6,456 nucleotides of DNA from Candidatus Eiseniibacteriota bacterium (GTDB lineage: Bacteria; Joyebacterota; Joyebacteria; Joyebacterales; Joyebacteraceae), in NCBI GenBank assembly GCA_030639555.1, contig DAOWCM010000126.1:1-6456 (forward strand), given 5' to 3'. This document shows positions 4,183-6,456 of the stretch, one piece after another (position 1 is the stretch's first letter; each line of letters opens with the position of its first letter). The notes below the pieces were generated by a model. That model saw only the letters and a list, made by a program, of their open reading frames with translations. It searched no databases and was not told the origin of the DNA. Made by a program: the position numbers and the translations under genes.

Positions 4183-6456
4183 TTGGCTCTGGTAACGATT
4201 TCCCTGAACGGACTGGAAGTGGAGGTCGAGAGCGGGATCACGATTCTCGAGGCCGCGCGTGCGAACGGCATAGAGATCCCGACCCTGTGCAACGACGAGC
4301 AGCTCGAGCCCTTCACGTCCTGCTGGATCTGCGCCGTCAAGCTGGAGGGCATGCGGCGCTACGTGCCGTCGTGCGGTACTAGGGTCAGCGCGGGCATGAA
4401 GATATGGACCGACACCGAGGACGTCAGGGCGGTCCGCAAGATGGCGCTCGAGCTTCTTCTCTCGAACCACCGTGGTGACTGCATCGCTCCCTGCAAGGTC
4501 GCGTGCCCCGCGGGCGTGGACGTGCAGGGCTCCAACGCTCTGATCTCGCAGGGGCAGTACCGCGAGGCAACGACGCTCGTCAAGGAGGTGAACCCGATCC
4601 CGCTTTGCATCGGGCGCGTCTGCACGCGGCCCTGTGAGACCGACTGCCGCCGGAACGCCATCGACGGACCCGTGGCCATCGACTACCTGAAGCGCTTTGC
4701 CGCCGACTGGGACATCGAGCACGAGAACCCCTACAGCCCGGCCGTGCCGCCGTCGACCGGCAAGAAGGTCGCGGCCGTGGGCGCAGGTCCCGCCAGCCTC
4801 ACGCTGGCCTACTACCTCCGTCAGAAGGGTCACGACGTCACCGTCTTCGAGGCGCTCCCCGAGCCGGGCGGCATGCTTCGCTACGGCATCCCCGAGTACC
4901 GGTTGCCCAAGGCGACGCTGGATGCTGAGGTGGGACTCATCACCGCCCTCGGTGCTGAGATCCGATACGGCAAGGCGATGGGGCGCGACTTCACTCTTGC
5001 GGACCTCTTCGGGGAGGGGTACGGCGCGGTCTTCCTGGGGCTGGGGGCGATGGGCAGCCGCCTGATGAAGGTGGAAGGTGAGAAGCTGGACGGTGTCTGG
5101 GCGGGGACCGAGTTCCTCAAGAAGATGGGGCTCGGAGAAGAAGTGACGATCGGCCGTCACGTCGCCGTCATCGGCGGCGGCAATACGGCCATCGACGCGG
5201 CGAGGTCGAGCCTGAGACTCGGCGCGGACAAAGTTACCGTCGTCTACCGTCGCTCCAGGACCGAGATGCCCGCGTGGGACGTTGAGGTGGAGGCGGCGCT
5301 CCACGAGGGTGTCGAGATGCATTTCCTTGCGGCGCCGACGAAAATAGAGGGGGACGGGCGCTGCGAGCGCCTGGAGTACATCGAGATGGAACTGGGTGAG
5401 CCCGACGACAGCGGCAGACGCCGCCCGGTCCCCATCGAGGGTTCTGAGAAGGTGCTCGAGGTCGACAACGTCATCGCGGCCATCGGCCAGCTGCCCGACC
5501 TCGCGGCCATCAGCGACACGGTCGAGAGAGACGGGAGCGCGCTTGAGGCGAAACTCGAGCTGACACGGTGGGGCACGATCGTTGCCGACGAGGCAACCGG
5601 CGCGACCGCGGTGCCGGGCATCTTCGCCGGCGGCGACGTCGTCACGGGCGCCGCCACCGCCATCGAGGCGATTGCCGCGGGAGGACGTGCGGCCCGGGCG
5701 ATAGACCGGCTGCTCCGGGGAGAAGACTTCTGTGTTGCTGCGCCACCATTCAACATTCAGAAGGAGCGGTGGGACAGCTTCCCGGACGATGAGCTCGCCG
5801 GCGTCGTGCGGGCGCCAAGACAGGAGATGCGGGAGATCCCCGTCGCGGAGCGCATCAGGACGTTCGACGAGGTCGAGCTGGGCTTCACCGAGGAGCAGGC
5901 CCTTGTTGAGACCGAGCGCTGCCTCGAATGTGGGTGTGCCTCCGCCTTCACGTGCAGGCTTCGTCAGTATTCGGCCGAGTACGACGCATCAGCCGGCGTT
6001 TTCGGCGGAGAGGTCGTGGACGACCCGCCGGATACGCGGCATCCGTTCATTCGCCTGGAACCCGAGAAGTGCATCCTGTGCGGCAGATGCGTCCGCATCT
6101 GCGAGGAGGTGCAGGGCGCTACGGCGCTCGGGTTCTTCAACAGGGGTTTCCAGACCCAGATGAAACCGGGGCTCGACAAGTCCTTGGCGGAAACCACGTG
6201 CGAGTCGTGCGGGCAGTGCGTGTCGACGTGTCCCACGGCCGCGCTCTCTGCGGTGATCGACCTTCCGAAGCCGGGCCCTTGGGCAGGACGCGCGACGAGG
6301 TCGACCTGCACGTTCTGCGGCACGGGCTGTTCCGTCACGCTGCATACGGTCGGCGACGTTCTGGACAGGGTCGAACCCGTGCCCACGAGCATCGACGGTC
6401 ACACGAATCTCTGCGTCAGAGGCCGCTTCGGCTTCGGCCTGTGGGCCTCTGAGGAC
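4183..6456 (+). CDS. NuoG [2Fe-2S] / GltD-like FAD-NADPH / ferredoxin / molybdopterin oxidoreductase fusion, 3'-truncated
   Basis: The frame is open for 758 codons to the last base. Order of domains: NuoG-type [2Fe-2S] domain with C36, C47, C50 and C64 (1-75); an H96/C100/C104/C108 stretch merged into a GltD-type cysteine-rich domain with C142, C147, C151 and C155; an FAD Rossmann motif GAGPAS (200-205) with EPGGMLRYGIP (227-237); an NADPH motif GGGNTAIDAAR (331-341) with VVYRRSR (353-359); the FAD-closing GIFAGGDVVTGAATAIEAI (479-497); C580/C583/C585/C591; two [4Fe-4S] motifs C630/C633/C636/C640 and C673/C676/C679/C683; then the N-terminal cluster of molybdopterin oxidoreductases, C709/C712/C716/C744, with CVRGRFGFG. 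The NuoG-GltD part resembles StnC-like transhydrogenase subunits; the end resembles formate dehydrogenase alpha subunits. No twin-arginine signal is seen, so it is cytoplasmic. Role inferred: joining NADP(H), NAD(H), ferredoxin and formate. The Mo/W and Sec/Cys site lies beyond the window, so the substrate is unproven. Confidence 0.9.
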   Translation, partial: MALVTISLNGLEVEVESGITILEAARANGIEIPTLCNDEQLEPFTSCWICAVKLEGMRRYVPSCGTRVSAGMKIWTDTEDVRAVRKMALELLLSNHRGDCIAPCKVACPAGVDVQGSNALISQGQYREATTLVKEVNPIPLCIGRVCTRPCETDCRRNAIDGPVAIDYLKRFAADWDIEHENPYSPAVPPSTGKKVAAVGAGPASLTLAYYLRQKGHDVTVFEALPEPGGMLRYGIPEYRLPKATLDAEVGLITALGAEIRYGKAMGRDFTLADLFGEGYGAVFLGLGAMGSRLMKVEGEKLDGVWAGTEFLKKMGLGEEVTIGRHVAVIGGGNTAIDAARSSLRLGADKVTVVYRRSRTEMPAWDVEVEAALHEGVEMHFLAAPTKIEGDGRCERLEYIEMELGEPDDSGRRRPVPIEGSEKVLEVDNVIAAIGQLPDLAAISDTVERDGSALEAKLELTRWGTIVADEATGATAVPGIFAGGDVVTGAATAIEAIAAGGRAARAIDRLLRGEDFCVAAPPFNIQKERWDSFPDDELAGVVRAPRQEMREIPVAERIRTFDEVELGFTEEQALVETERCLECGCASAFTCRLRQYSAEYDASAGVFGGEVVDDPPDTRHPFIRLEPEKCILCGRCVRICEEVQGATALGFFNRGFQTQMKPGLDKSLAETTCESCGQCVSTCPTAALSAVIDLPKPGPWAGRATRSTCTFCGTGCSVTLHTVGDVLDRVEPVPTSIDGHTNLCVRGRFGFGLWASED

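Noticed and set aside
3577..5322. Long antisense open frame of 581 codons
   Set aside because: It lies opposite the NuoF-like gene and the GltD fusion, both of which carry many conserved motifs. Its translation shows no recognisable motif, is rich in Arg, His and Asp, and is typical of the antisense of high-GC genes.
4183..5712. Glutamate synthase small subunit (gltD)
   Set aside because: The FAD/NADPH module is GltD-like, but it is embedded between a NuoG domain and ferredoxin/Mo domains, and no large glutamate synthase subunit is nearby.

Overview
The window is a dense, same-strand run of six genes from a high-GC anaerobic bacterium, all concerned with low-potential redox chemistry. GC is high by eye, with mostly G or C at third codon positions. 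Shine-Dalgarno sites are strong, GTG and TTG starts are both likely, and genes overlap or sit tightly together. No rRNA, tRNA, mobile element, CRISPR or clear terminator is visible, and the sequence does not name the phylum. It looks like one operon entered part-way through and left before its end.

Left part (2-1341): the 3' end of a KorB-type 2-oxoacid:ferredoxin oxidoreductase beta subunit, then the complete gamma subunit KorC. The expected alpha (and delta) genes would lie upstream of the window. Centre (1331-1801): a complete nucleoside diphosphate kinase whose start overlaps korC by 11 bases and whose stop overlaps the next start (TGATG). Right part (1801-6456): a NuoE-like [2Fe-2S] subunit, a NuoF-like FMN/NADH flavoprotein carrying the extra N- and C-terminal iron-sulfur domains typical of soluble bifurcating complexes, and a very large multidomain protein that is still open at the window edge.

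The large protein is the highlight. It reads as a NuoG-type [2Fe-2S] domain, a full GltD/NfnB-like FAD and NADPH module with its N-terminal cysteine-rich domain, an extra C-x2-C-x-C-x5-C motif, two [4Fe-4S] ferredoxin motifs, and the start of a formate-dehydrogenase-type molybdopterin domain. NuoE + NuoF + NuoG/GltD is the composition I recall for the Sporomusa-type (Stn) electron-bifurcating transhydrogenase. Here the GltD-bearing subunit appears to continue into a molybdopterin (formate dehydrogenase-like) catalytic domain.

Working model (inference): the KOR makes reduced ferredoxin and an acyl-CoA from a 2-oxoacid. The NuoEF/GltD/Mo complex then joins ferredoxin, NAD(H), NADP(H) and probably formate/CO2 in one enzyme. 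NDK would equilibrate nucleoside triphosphates, for example GTP from succinyl-CoA synthetase. The identity of the Mo/W substrate cannot be settled because the catalytic core is outside the window.
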